Assembly (NCBI GenBank): GCA_023897205.1
Contig: JAHWDD010000005.1
Span: 2,232,001-2,296,000, forward strand
Direction of reading: 5' to 3'
Length of the DNA stretch: 64,000 nt
DNA from: Exophiala sp. HKRS030
Lineage: Eukaryota > Ascomycota > Eurotiomycetes > Chaetothyriales > Herpotrichiellaceae
In this document: piece by piece, positions 34,638 through 45,749 of the stretch
How positions within the stretch are numbered: the first letter of the stretch is position 1
How the letters are laid out: every line of letters begins with the position of its first letter
Program-made: the position numbers and the translations under genes
The notes under the pieces: generated by a model
Seen by the model: the letters and a program-made list of their open reading frames with translations, nothing else
What the model was told of the DNA's origin: nothing
The model's database searches: none

Positions 34638-35656
34638 ATCGCCAACAGGGACATGGTTCAGCAGGAGGTGGTTGGTGTAACGCAGTAGTGAGCAGTTAGT
34701 GAGTGAGTAGAGGTGTCACCTTATCTCAAACCTCAAGCAGCGAGTACAGTACAGTATAGTACAGTATAGTACATTATGGTGTCGTTTGTCTCGTCTCATC
34801 CTCCGTGGTCTGGAACGAGAAAGGTAAAATGGACATAAGTGACATGCATGCCGGATGTCTAGGAAAGAGGGGCCGCAAATTGAGATCATCACGTTAGTGC
34901 TTGCAACATACTCACGCCTCGTTCTGTCAAGAGTCGAGAGTAGGGAGTTCCTCTCGTTTCCGAAGTCCTCCGTGCTGGATACCAACCTTTCCGCTAGTCT
35001 TTGGAACTGCAAGGATCTGTATGGCCGATGGTACGGCGAAGACAGTTGACGCGAAACCCTCTGAAGCAACGAGTAGAAATATGGTTTCTCTCTGCTTCGA
35101 GGACGGAGCTGAGATTGAAGGGGGGGGAACCCCCCAGGCTGAGTTGCATCACATTGAAAACCGACGGCGACAAGGGTATACGTATTCCATACAGTGGCGT
35201 TGTGTCCTCGACTTGGATTCCTCTTTTTTGCTTTTTTGGCGTGGCCCCGGCGATAGCAAAAAGTTTGTTGGACAATAAGAGCTGCCACTGAGGACTAAGA
35301 CGAGGAGGACAGCTGTCGTGCCCATGATCTGCAAATGAGCGGGGGCTTTTGCCCATCCTAGCCTGTATCACACCCCGTACCCATGGTAGGGTCTCCCAGC
35401 TCCTCTGGTTTTTTGCGGTTTGATCCGAAGATAGGCAAACAGAGAACGTTCTGCTTTTGTTTTTGTCCCAATGCAAGACCTGTTCGGTGAGGTGGTGAGG
35501 ACAACAACCGACGGAGACCCTCCCCGCAAGGACGATGTAGCACCTCCCACCATAAGTACTCCGTACGGTAGCCACCCATTATTCCGGAGGATGTGCACCA
35601 AGTCAGTACAGTATCCGCATGTTCGCGGACCTCGATCGGAAAGGGTCGATCCCGTT

Positions 35657-35682
35657 GCGGGTCCACTGTATGGTGGACCCGC
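35657..35682. repeat. Perfect 10-bp inverted repeat (hairpin)
   Basis: GCGGGTCCAC at 35657-35666 and its exact complement GTGGACCCGC at 35673-35682, separated by six bases. It is GC-rich, so a stable stem is expected. There is no T-run after it. It lies 530 bases upstream of the permease start. Confidence 0.85.
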
Positions 35683-36211
35683 CAGCTAGGAACTCCTCTA
35701 TTGTAACGTAAAGCGCGGTACAGTACTCCGTACCTAGGTAGGCAAGGAATTTGCACTTTCAATTACCAGTCTCTGACACTCCGATTTGATGGAGGCTGGT
35801 TGGTCAAGCACGCAAAAAGGGGCGGCCGGAAGTATGTACGGAGTAGACGCATAGGTTCAGAGTACTACTGTGTTTGCTAAGGCAGTCATGGCTAGTAGGT
35901 ACTTACAGTAGTTAGTATTTGGGCAGTCGTCTGGAGTCGGTGCTAATCATACAGCAGGTCTTGGCTAAGGTAGGGTAAGGAGGTGGTGGCCACTCGCCTA
36001 AGGGCCATGAACCCCTCGATTCCAGGTAGACCCAGCATGCCACATGGCCACTCGTTCTCCCAAATGCCGGTACCGGTCTTTAAACACTCCCTGCATCCTG
36101 CTCCCCTTCAAGTTTCTTTGCATTTTACTCTCCAAGGTAGCTGTTTACAATATATGTTCGCATTATTCCTTAGTCTCCCTTGCTGTTATAAGTTGCGAAA
36201 CACCATACAAC

Positions 36212-38189
36212 ATGGCAGATTCCCTTCACCTCGATAGCAAGCAGATGAAAGCGGCCGAGTCCTCAGGCACTCCCGGCTCGCCGCCAGAAGACATTGACAT
36301 CTTCGACGAGGGCGTTAGCCATGTCGCCGAGAAGTTTCGTGGCACGTCGGCTGACAAGCGAGACATGATGGTCATGGGCAAGAAGCAGGTTCTGCGGGTA
36401 GGTGAATCCCTCTATTGAACTGCCTCGAGATGTTGCTGCTGATCGTCTTGTGACAGCGAAACTTCAACTTCATCACCATGCTCGGATTTGCCTCGACGTG
36501 CATCGCTAGCTGGGAGGGTATTCTCACGTACGTATTGCATCTTTGCGTGCGCTTCTCGTAGTCTGACTTTTGCTCGAAACACAGTTATCTCGCTTTCGTC
36601 TTGACTGACGGCGGTACTCCTCTGCTGTTCTGGGGTTTCATCGCATGCGCTATTGGCCAGACATTAGTATATGCCAGTATAGCCGAAATGGCTTCCATGT
36701 AAGGCCACCACCACGTGGAAGATGCGAGACCCCGTCGCCTTTTCGATCGAAGCTAATCAATCTTGCCAACAGGTCACCTACAGCTGGAGGTCAATACCAC
36801 TGGGTGTCAGAATTTGCTCCTAAACGAATGCGCAAGGTCCTTAGCTACTACTCTGGTACCATGATCCCGTTTCCGGTCTGGACTTACCGTACTGACATTC
36901 CTTCCTCAGGTTGGCTTACCGCCATCGGGTGGCAGGTGTACAATGCCAGCGTGTGTTTCTTGGTCGGCACCATGGTCCAGGGATTGATTGTCTTGAACGA
37001 CCCGACATACATCTACAAGCGGTGGCATGGAACCTTGCTGTCCATGTCCACCACCGTATTCTGCATCTCTTTCAACACCGTTTTTGCGTCGAGATTACCC
37101 ATCATCGGTATGGAACGATCGTGCAGAGAGTTAACCAAGTTTCCCAGCTAACTGTTTCTGCAGAGGGTATGATTCTGATCCTCCACGTTGTGGGTTGGTT
37201 CGCCATTGTCATCACACTTTGGGTCATGGCACCTCGTGCGGATGCACACACCGCTCTGCTCGAATTCACCAACAACGGGGGTTGGTCGAGCGACGGTCTG
37301 TCAGCCATGATCGGTCTGCTGGCCCCCATGGCGGTGCTGATTGGATATGACTGTTCCGTTCACATGTGTAAGTCATGCTGCTGTTCGAAACCCAATGCCT
37401 CCCAGAAATGCTAAAGTTTTGGCCACAGCCGAAGAAATAAAAGACGCCTCCGTCACCCTTCCTCGTGCTATCATGGGCTCCGTGATAGTCAACATCACTC
37501 TGGTCTTTGTCATCGTGACGACTCTTTGTTTTACCATCGGTGACCAAGCTTCGGCTGCGGCCTCGGCGACGGGTTACCCATTTATTCAGGTCTTTTATAA
37601 CGCGACTGGCTCCTTGGCTGGCACCAGCGTCCTAACAGCCATCATTATCGTCATGATGGCCGCGTGCGCCGTCTCGGAAGTCGCTGCTGCATCGCGCCAG
37701 GTCTGGGCATTTGCTCGAGATGGGGGCCTACCAGGCTCGGTTTGGCTCTCCAGGATCTCTCCTGACTGGAATATCCCTCTGCCTGCTGTCACGGTCACGC
37801 TCTTGGTCTCTGCACTCATTTCGTTGATCAATATAGGCTCCACTGTCGCCCTAAACGCCATTACCTCGCTAGGCGCCATCGCCACTTTGATCTCATACTT
37901 CCTAACCATCGCATGCGTCCTCTACCGCCGCATCACTGGCCCCGAACTCCCTCCGAGACGTTGGTCACTCGGACGATGGGGCCTCATTATCAACGTCGCC
38001 GCTCTCCTGTTTCTGATCCCGTTGATCTTCTTCCTGAGTTGGCCGCTTACAACCCCAGTCAAGGCTATCAACATGAACTGGTCGAGTACCATGTTGGGCG
38101 GCTCGTTGATCATTGCGACTATTTATTTTCTGATTTGGGGCAGAACTTCTTACGTTCCACCGGTGGTCCATGTGAAGCGAGACGTGTGA
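36212..38189 (+). CDS. Amino-acid/GABA/choline-type permease (APC superfamily)
   Basis: Seven exons: 36212-36397, 36457-36527, 36585-36698, 36773-36855, 36910-37107, 37164-37367 and 37429-38189. They give 538 residues with all phases consistent. After an acidic cytosolic N-terminus come about twelve membrane helices. Key words are FNFITMLGFASTCIASWEG (helix 1), ASIAEMASMSPTAGGQYHWV, the motif that defines this fungal permease group, then ASVTLPRAIMGSVIVNI and the cytosolic SRQVWAFARDGGLP loop. The short C-terminus ends in HVKRDV. Yeast Uga4 (GABA) and Hnm1 (choline) and Aspergillus GabA belong to this branch of plasma-membrane proton symporters. The substrate cannot be fixed from sequence; GABA, choline or another amino compound are all possible. 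Six introns in one gene is more than its neighbours have, but all are ordinary GT-AG. Confidence 0.88.
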
Positions 38190-38718
38190 AGCAGCTCTTG
38201 GGAAACATTGTATGTGAGCGGGAGATGATCAAAAGATTTCTTTTCATTGGCCTTGTACAGACTTTTGTTTTTTGGGGCATGAGAGATATATGAATGTCCC
38301 ACCCCTTTGCCGTTGAGACCCTCTTACCATAGAGACTAGTAAAAGTGAAGTTCCCCTTAACTGTCGTCAATCATGGAACTCGTCTTAGAACAGAGCGTAC
38401 TAAAGGGGACTGCAGTAGAAATTAGACTGTCTCTATGAGAATGCGTAAAAGTATGAGAAGAAGACTGAGAAGGGGGTGTAGTCGTCGAGTAGGTTCATCC
38501 AGGGTCCTAAAAGCGGCACCGTCTCGGTGAGTCAGTTCGACCATTGCTTGTGCCCGCCAAGGACAAAATCTAGAAATTCCTGTTATCACCTGTGGGTTCT
38601 GGCTCTGGCTCTAGTTTACGGAGTACAACCAGATCAATTCAAAGTCCCGAGTTAGGTAGATTCCGGGAGTACGAGTACCATTGGGGGGGAAAAGAGAGAC
38701 AAACAAACCAAAATAAAA
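38190..38718. other. Intergenic between the permease and MET22
   Basis: 3' flank of the permease and promoter of the next gene. One TTACGGAGTAC word lies at about 38619. No gene. Confidence 0.5.
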
Positions 38719-39813
38719 ATGACGACTCCGTACCCTTACCAAAAAGAACTCGAGGTCGGACTCTCGGCCGTCCGACGCGCCGCTCTCCTCACCAAGACCG
38801 TCCTCTCGTCAGTGGACAAGGGAGCGCAGACCAAGGACGACAACAGTCCCGTCACGATAGCCGATCTAGGTGCACAAGCACTTCTCATAAGCGCCATACA
38901 CCACAATTTTCCCGACGACCAGTTTGTGGGTGAAGAGTCATCCGAAACGCTCAGAAAAGACCAAGGTCTTTGCGATCGAGTATGGGACCTGGTTCGGACG
39001 ACGGGTCAAGAGTGTCATGACTTCCAGCATATTCTCTGCACGGTCGCCTCGAGAGAAGACATGCTGGAAGCCATCGACCGCGGGGGTGGTGGTCGCGGCG
39101 GGAACTCGGGTAGGATCTGGATGCTCGACCCGATCGACGGGACCAAAGCATTCATGACGGGAGGACAGTACGTCGTCGCTCTCGCCCTGGTTGAAGACGG
39201 GGAACAGCGCGTCGCTGTTCTGGGTTGTCCGAACCTGAGCCTCGAACGGTTCGGTGAACGAGTCAGTGATGAGACCGCGGACCCGGGAGGTGATGGCGTC
39301 GTGGTGTCGGCGGTGCGTGGCCAGGGGGCCTACATGAGACCTCTGTCTTCCGTACTCTCTCCCCAGTCGGACTCCGAGGTGCTACGCAGAATCAGTAAAC
39401 CACCGCGGAGGTCTGGACAGCCTGTTCAATTCGTCGAGTCGACACAGAGTCGGTCGAGCGACCTCGACGCCCACCGAGACGTCGCGACAATCCTAGGCTC
39501 CAAGTGGCCCGGCACCGAGGTGTTTGCGATCCAGATGCGGTACATCGCCGTGGCCGCGGGACACTGCGACGTCATGGTCCGGATTCCCAGCGACGACACG
39601 CATCGCGAGATGGCCTGGGACCACGCCGGTGGGGTGCTGGTCCTGCAAGAGGCGGGCGGCAAGGTCGAGGATCTCGACGGGAATCCGATCGACTTTGGAG
39701 CGGGGAGGAAATTACAATCCAATCATGGCATCGTTGCGGCCTTGAACGACGTGCACCCACGGGCTTTGGAAACAGCACAAAGAGTTGTACGAGATCGATC
39801 GAAACCATCATGA
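38719..39813 (+). CDS. MET22: 3'(2'),5'-bisphosphate nucleotidase (Hal2/Met22)
   Basis: Single exon, 364 residues, near the usual family length. Inositol-phosphatase fold with metal-site motifs in order: GEES (about 72-75), DPIDGTKAF (about 137-145) with the preceding RIWML, and WDHAGG (about 297-302) near the end. VTIADLGAQAL at about 45-55 is the conserved N-terminal segment. The enzyme removes the 3' phosphate from PAP, a by-product of sulfate assimilation via PAPS, and so protects sulfotransfer and the RNA exonucleases Xrn1 and Rat1 from inhibition. The yeast enzyme is the target of toxic Na+ and Li+. All metal-binding Asp and Glu residues appear present. Codon use is markedly GC-rich. 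Convergent with the secreted protein gene, 226 bases away. Confidence 0.92.
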   Translation: MTTPYPYQKELEVGLSAVRRAALLTKTVLSSVDKGAQTKDDNSPVTIADLGAQALLISAIHHNFPDDQFVGEESSETLRKDQGLCDRVWDLVRTTGQECHDFQHILCTVASREDMLEAIDRGGGGRGGNSGRIWMLDPIDGTKAFMTGGQYVVALALVEDGEQRVAVLGCPNLSLERFGERVSDETADPGGDGVVVSAVRGQGAYMRPLSSVLSPQSDSEVLRRISKPPRRSGQPVQFVESTQSRSSDLDAHRDVATILGSKWPGTEVFAIQMRYIAVAAGHCDVMVRIPSDDTHREMAWDHAGGVLVLQEAGGKVEDLDGNPIDFGAGRKLQSNHGIVAALNDVHPRALETAQRVVRDRSKPS

Positions 39814-40039
39814 TCACCACCACCACTTGACAATGGCTTTTTCACAGACGTTCTATATCCTTCCAACCCCCAGTGCGCAAGCCAAGAAGTTATACGAATA
39901 TGCGACACACGACGGTGCCATACATACAAACACTGTCTCTGTACTAGACACTCAGAAAATCCCTTCTTATTGAACGATCCGACCGAGAATGGACTCCTAC
40001 TCCCGCTGCAACCCAAGTTCTTTCACTTTTTACAGTACT

Positions 40040-40900
40040 TTAGTCCCAGCCGTTGCAGTTGTCGAGCCAGACTTCGGTGCTGCATGCAACAAAGTTTGTG
40101 ATGGCACGCTTGGCCTTGTTCTCGACCGGGGCAGCTTCGACAGGTGCAGCTTCAACGTCTCTCTTGACCACTGCTGGCTCGGGAGCGGGAGCGGGCGCAG
40201 CTTCTGGTTCTGGTTGTGGTTCTGGCTCAGGCTCAGGCTCAGGTGCAGCTTCACGCTTGACAACTGGCTCAGCGGCGGCATCAATGACGTCTCTCTTCAC
40301 AACAGGTTCTGGGGAAGACCAGCCGTTGCAGTCATCGAGCCAGACATCGGTACGGCATTCGACAAAACGTCGTTCAATCTTGGTCACTTCCTCCCGCTTG
40401 ATCTTGAGATCTTTGGTTCTGAAACCGGGCTCGGAGAGTCCTCCATCAGGGTTGGTGAGAGCACCGCCGAAGCCAAGGAGGGTGTTCCAGGTATCGGCGG
40501 TCGACTTGTTGCGTGTTCCCAAGGTTCGGACCTTGGCCTGAGCATCACGGCAGAGCTCCTTGGCGGCCTCGTTGGCGTTGCAAGCTGTGCTGAGCTGATC
40601 ACAGATTCTGTTGGTGATGATGTCTTTTTCGGTCGTTAGCACGGTTTCTCACAAGCAACGGAAAAGAGACATACTTGGGTTCAACGCCTCTTGTTGGCCA
40701 CGAGCACACAACGGGTCAGTGGGCAGGAAAGTAAAGTCGCCAGCAGATCGTCCACCAAGACCACCTTCAAATTTCATGGTCGGAATGCAAAGACCAAAGT
40801 CTGGGTCTTCTTTGATTGTTTTCTCAGACAATCTTGCCCTCGGTGCGGCGAGCGAGGTCGTCGCGAAGAGAAGAGCGACCGCTGCAGTTTCGACCTTCAT
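40040..40900 (-). CDS. Small secreted protein with repeated Cys units and Lys-Arg cleavage sites
   Basis: Exons 40900-40675 and 40623-40040 (51-base intron with GCTAAC branch) give 269 residues. The start at 40900 opens a signal peptide (MKVETAAVALLFATTSLA). Residues 30-130 (DPDFGLC, FEGGLGGR, EALNPNIITNRICDQL, then Cys 90 and 100) match a secreted, extracellular fungal family I recall but cannot name functionally. The second half is unusual. A 16-residue unit (FVECRTDVWLDDCNGW, 162-177) recurs as FVACSTEVWLDNCNGW (253-268), 12 of 16 identical. Between them lie VVKR repeats and a Pro-Glu/Pro-Ala run. Lys-Arg pairs at 151-152, 185-186, 198-199, 229-230 and 247-248 are candidate Kex2 sites; the last would free a 21-residue C-terminal peptide with two Cys. 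Processing is inference. A plain wall or secreted protein is the alternative. Confidence 0.8.
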
Positions 40901-42056
40901 GATTGCTGCTAAGAAATCTTGGTGATGGTCAAAAAAATGAATGTGATGCTGGAAGGATATAGAAGTGAAAGGACTGTCTTGCAGGTGTGAAGTTGTCAAG
41001 AGCCGACCAGCGGTATGGAAGATTGAAAAAAATCACAGAAAAACAAAAGGAACGTTGTTGAAGAGGTGATAGGAATGACGGGATACAAAAAAACAATTCC
41101 CACACGTTAGTAGGTCTTGGTACTCTTTTATTATATGATATAGAAAGATTGGGCGGATGGTGGATGTGCCGAGAGACTTGTTTCGAAGGTGAAGCGTGGG
41201 ATGTCGGATCTCTGGTTTCAACCGGGGGCAGTCAGGGGTTTCCCCCAAAGACAAGACAATCAGAGTTTACTGTCCGGGGGCCTTCAAACATGCCCACGAG
41301 TATCGAGATCTCGCTTGTTGTTATCCGTAGCTTAGTGCCATCTACTGCTGCCAGCCAGTGTTTGAAGGACATGCAAAACTTTAGTCCATCAAAATGTGGT
41401 GTTGATGGTAAAACAACAGCAAATTTTGTGGTATGGGTCAGTAGCGCATGCTTGTACGTATAACCCCGATATGTTGCTGCAATATCATAAACATCCTCCG
41501 AAGCAGGTATTTACATGGTCAGAAGCGTCATTTTGAGGGTACTAGGTGTACACAATGAATTTGGTTTGTCTGTTGAGCCGGGTGCTGGCGGGACAGTACT
41601 CGTAAGTACAAATCTCGACGCATCGATCGCACGTAAATCGGGGGTAGTACTGCGTTAGAGATAGACATAAACGAACAAGTCTGGCTGAGAATACGTATTG
41701 AGCTGGGACTGGGAACGTCATCGCGCCTGGAACGATCCTGGTGAATATCATTTTCAGGTTGAGTCAATGCGAAAGATGAAGCAGGTTGATGAAGCGACAG
41801 ATGTTCCATGCATCCAGATACGGCTAGTGCCAATTTCACCGAACAGCGCAAGGAGAGTTGGAGATTCTCCTTTGCTGCCCTTAGTCAGCGACCACACGTG
41901 ACTAGATTATGTCATCTCCCTTCCTTCCCATTCTCCTTCCTCACAGCATCATGAACCTTGACTTTTTACCAGTCATTGAAGCAATGTGTTGGCCACATAT
42001 CTCAACAATCAGGAAACGACGGAGTTTCCATGCGGAAGTCCATCGTAGGTCTTTGA
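40901..42056. other. Intergenic, no gene
   Basis: Promoter of the secreted protein gene and 3' flank of the SDR gene. Small frames (41149-41463, 41528-41851) have no domain. Confidence 0.5.
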
Positions 42057-43071
42057 TTATTTCCCAACTGTCACCATTGTCAGCCCTCCGACGACTCTTG
42101 ATATCGAATGAAAAAGAGCTTACCTCCAGCAGCGTACACTGTTGCCGCTCCATCCACCGGCATGCATATACCACTGACAAATGCTGCATCCTCAGAACAG
42201 AGGTAAACAGCAGCGTTGGCCACATATCCCAAAGAACTGTTCTGTTTGAGGGCCTCTCCTCGAGGGAATGACGCCTCGAACTTGCTTCGGTTCTCCGGCG
42301 TATCGTCGACGCCCATGAAAGCTTGTGCCCTGGAAAAAGTCAGCATTGGTGATGCAGTCTGGGGCAGGATGCTGGAAATCTCATACAGGTCAGTGTAAGC
42401 GAGAATGGGACAGATGGCGTTCACCCGGATTCCTGCATGACCATATTCGGACGCGAGGCCTTCGGTGATCTGAGATGACTTGAGCTTAATGATCTTCCTA
42501 CGTGAGAGCCTCTATACCTTATTGACAAATGCCTTAGTGCCGCCGTACCATACCTACAGTGTTGGGTCAGCATTTGTGCGTCAATGAAGTTGATGTCTAT
42601 TACCAGTCCGTTCTTGACTCGGATGCCTCCGACCGAACTTATGTTAAGAATCATACCAGCCTTTTGCTCCATGAAATATGGCACCACGACAGCCACGCTC
42701 AGGAAGATGGATTTCATGTTGACGTTTATGACCTTGTCGTACTCTTCCTCCGTTACTGTGTGCGAAGCCTTCTTTGGATATGTGGTGCCAGCATTGTTCA
42801 CCACGACGTCCACCTTGCCGAATTGTTTCAAAGAGGCTTCGAGCAGCTTCTCCCACGAAGCCTGACTGGTGACATTTGTCTCCTGGAAGAATGCTGTTTT
42901 GGCACCATAAGAGGCATTGATTTCGCCCTCGACTTTTGCCCCTGTGGTGCGATTGATGTCTGCAATCACAACCTTGGCCCCCTCCTCAGCGAATCGCTTG
43001 GCCATGGCCTCGCCAAAGCCGTGACCTCCTCCGGTCACAATGCATACTTTGTTCTTTAGCTTTGCAGACAT
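42057..43071 (-). CDS. Short-chain dehydrogenase/reductase
   Basis: Four exons: 43071-42604, 42553-42518 (36 bases, 12 residues), 42469-42124 and a final 11-base exon 42067-42057. They give 286 residues. Classical SDR signatures: TGGGHGFG cofactor loop near 13-20, VVIADI (Asp at the end of the second strand, favouring NAD), VVNNAGTTYP, NVNMKS, ILNISSVGG (catalytic Ser), and the active-site YGGTK created only when the 36-base exon is included. The C-terminus reads MPVDGAATVYAAG, then VGK and stop if the last splice is used. Without it the protein would end a few residues later in GKLFFIRYQESSEG, so either end is possible. It oxidises or reduces an unknown alcohol/ketone. Divergent from a sugar transporter 784 bases away, which hints at sugar or polyol use. 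Confidence 0.85.
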
Positions 43072-43855
43072 CTCGCTTACTGTTTGTTTTAGTGTGCTCC
43101 TACCAAGGACAAGGGTTTATCTTCCAGCTCGAGCCTTGTGAAGAAGCCTAGATTTGATACTTTCACGAAATGACAACTACATCACTATCTCCAACTCAGC
43201 TTCCCCAACTTTCTCTGGGGGGTTCCGATCGGTCAACGACTGCCGAAACTACAACAATGTACCTGAAATCAAAGACCCTATTCTGACCTGCAAAGCCTTT
43301 GAAAGGAGACTGAGGGGTACAAAGTTACACTTGGCGTTGTTGCCCGAGGTACTCGTTCTCACATGGTTGCGGCTATCATGCGGAGAAGTCCCAGATGCAC
43401 GCACAATACCACGGAATACCACGAAGTACATGACAATATCCAAATAAGGCTAGCAAAAGTTGGGGACAAAACGTGTTTCTACCACGCATCACACACGGAG
43501 TATCGCCGACTCCTTACGTCCACGCTTTTACACAAGGCAATCATCCCCGGATTGAACCACATTATCTCGCCACTGCGCGCTTTATCTTAAGTATGCATAA
43601 GATGAGAATGCTCGTGGACCATTGGGGAAATTGGGGTCTGGGGCCCCGTAGACGGAAATTGATCTCCAGAGCCGAAAATCCATACGAAACAGGGACATCC
43701 CCCAAATGCTGAAAGCAATGATATAGTCCCCTCGGCAAGCCAAAAAGCTGGTATCAGGCTTCCAAGATCTTCATCGACATAGACTCCTTTTGTACATCTC
43801 GACCTACGCCTTTTTACAACATTCGCATCGAAGCATTTGGGCTTCATTGCCTGCC
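43072..43855. promoter_or_regulatory. Shared promoter region between the SDR and sugar-transporter genes
   Basis: 784 bases between divergent starts. No convincing gene. No known operator was recognised. Shared regulation of the pair is plausible from the arrangement alone. Confidence 0.4.
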
Positions 43856-45749
43856 ATGGCCGGAGGAACCAAATACAACTTCCTGATCGTCTTCTTTGTC
43901 GCCCTCGGGAGTTTTACCTATGGCTTCAACTCTGCGTAAGTGAGATGTATGTTTTAGTGTGTAGTAGGTTGACCTTGGACCAGTATTATGGGCCTCGTCA
44001 TCGGTCTTCCCGCCTTCTTTGCGTATTTCAATATCAACCTAGAAAATACAGAGGGCAACCAAATTACTGGAGGTGCGTATTCAAGTTTCAATGATGCAGG
44101 CACATTATTGCTGACACTGAATAGCCACCAATGGGCTGTATTCAGGAGGAGGCATCTTGGGCTGTCTCTTTGTGCCCTGGCTTCTAGACCGCCTGGGTCG
44201 ACGTCGGACCATCCAGATTGCAGCAGCAGTGGCTATTATATCTGCGGCATTGCAGGGCGGCAGTGTACACATTGTTCGTGTCTTTCCAAAACACCTTGGG
44301 TTCCCTCTCGACTAACAATCTTTGGCTAGGCTATGTTTCTGATCGCACGTTTTCTCAACGGTTTTGCTGTTGGAATGCTTGACACTTCTATTCCCGTCTT
44401 CCAATCCGAAATTTCCCCAGCACATCAAAGAGGCCGCATGGTTGGTGCCCATGGTGTTCTGATCGTCATCGGCTACTCTGCAGCTGGCTTCGCCGGGTTT
44501 GGCACATACTTCGCAGCCCCTACTGTCAGTTGGAGGCTGTGTCTCAGTCTTCAGATTGTCGCACCACTTCTCTTGTTCATTGGCTCTCCATGGTACGCCA
44601 CTCCTTTCAAGACCTTGTCTGTTGAGCTCTTGTGATGCTGACATGATCAATCAGGGTTCCCGAGAGTCCGCGATGGCTCATTGACAAGGGCCGCCACGAC
44701 GCGGGATACCAGGTCCTTCGCAAGTTACACACACGTCCTGACGACCCTGAAGAGATTGTTGCGCGAGAGGAATTCCTCCAGATTCGACGACAGATTGAAC
44801 TTGAACGCTCCGACAATCTGAACAAGAGCTGGGGCACCATGTTCCGCAAACCCAGCATGCGAAAGAGGCTGATTCTTGGATTTGGAACACAATTTATCGC
44901 TCAAAGTACTGGTAAGTCAATACAACACCCCAGCCCCTCCTTATAGATCGGATACAATTGCTCACTTGCCAAAAAGGTGTGTTGGTTGTCAACAACTACC
45001 AGATCTTACTGTACAAATCCCTCGGCATCACAGGCTCATTGCCTTTGCTTTTGAATGCACTCTACAATGGTCTCGCGGCGTTCATGAACTTTGTCAACTC
45101 ATTGTTCCTTGATCGCTTAGGCCGCATCCGCATCATGCTGATAGGTCTCGTAAGTATCATCCCCCGCCGCCCTCAGATACTACCGTCCTGACACTTCTCC
45201 CAGACCGGCTGTGCGTGCTCTCTCATCTGCTTCACCGCCATGGTCGCCACGTTCGGAGGCACCACGAACCGTGTCGGCAACGGGTTCGGCGTCTTCTTCC
45301 TGTTCCTCTTCGTCTTCTTCTACGGGGGCACCATGGACGCCACGAGCTACGTCTACTGCTCCGAGATCTTCCCGACGCCCCTGCGCGCCCAAGGCACGGG
45401 GTTCTCGGTGGCGGGCCTGTTCACCGCCACGCTCATCTACACGCAGACCGCTCCCGTCGCGTTCGTCGAGGTCGGCTGGCGCTTCTACATCCTGTTCATC
45501 CTGTTGCCCCTGATCGGGGCCGGCTTGATGTGGAAGTTCTTCCCCGAGACCAAGCTCCTCACCCTCGAGGAAATCTCGAGGCTGTTCGGGGACGAGGTCG
45601 CCCTGGACATCAACCAGCTCAGCGCCGACGAGAAGCTGGCCCTGGACCGCGAGGTGGCCAAGGGGGGCGGCGAGGCGGTCACGTCCGTCACGAGCCCCGT
45701 CAAGAGCAGCGAGGGTGGCTCTCAAGAGGACCGTATCGAGAATGTCTAA
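43856..45749 (+). CDS. Major-facilitator sugar transporter (hexose/polyol type)
   Basis: Seven exons: 43856-43935, 43984-44072, 44125-44273, 44330-44592, 44655-44911, 44977-45149 and 45204-45749. They give 518 residues with all phases agreeing. The donor of intron 3 (GTTCGT) is weak, but the join VHI-AMFLIARFLNG is the family sequence. Twelve helices; sugar-porter motifs are LDRLGRRRT after helix 2, RFLNGFAVGMLDTSIPVFQSE, VPESPRW after helix 6, FLDRLGRIR after helix 8 and YCSEIFPTPLRAQG after helix 10, ending in FFPETK. The substrate cannot be named; a monosaccharide, disaccharide or polyol would fit. The last exon is strikingly GC-rich with nearly all G or C at third positions, unlike exons 1-6. 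The tail after FFPETK is Lys/Asp/Ser-rich and cytosolic. Confidence 0.9.

Larger units (their letters stand above)
34474..36211. promoter_or_regulatory. Divergent 1.7-kb region between the receptor and the permease
   Basis: No convincing gene; overlapping frames at 34716-35762 lack domains. Contains a GTACCCCC tandem (34612-34637), a GTACAGTATA tandem (about 34743-34773), several TACTCCGTAC words (35559, 35725, 35830) and a strong hairpin at 35657-35682. Confidence 0.5.

Noticed and set aside
34716..35762. Overlapping minus frames of 190, 193 and 134 codons upstream of the permease
   Set aside because: All mutually overlapping, without domains, and crossing the hairpin and GTAC repeats; consistent with chance.
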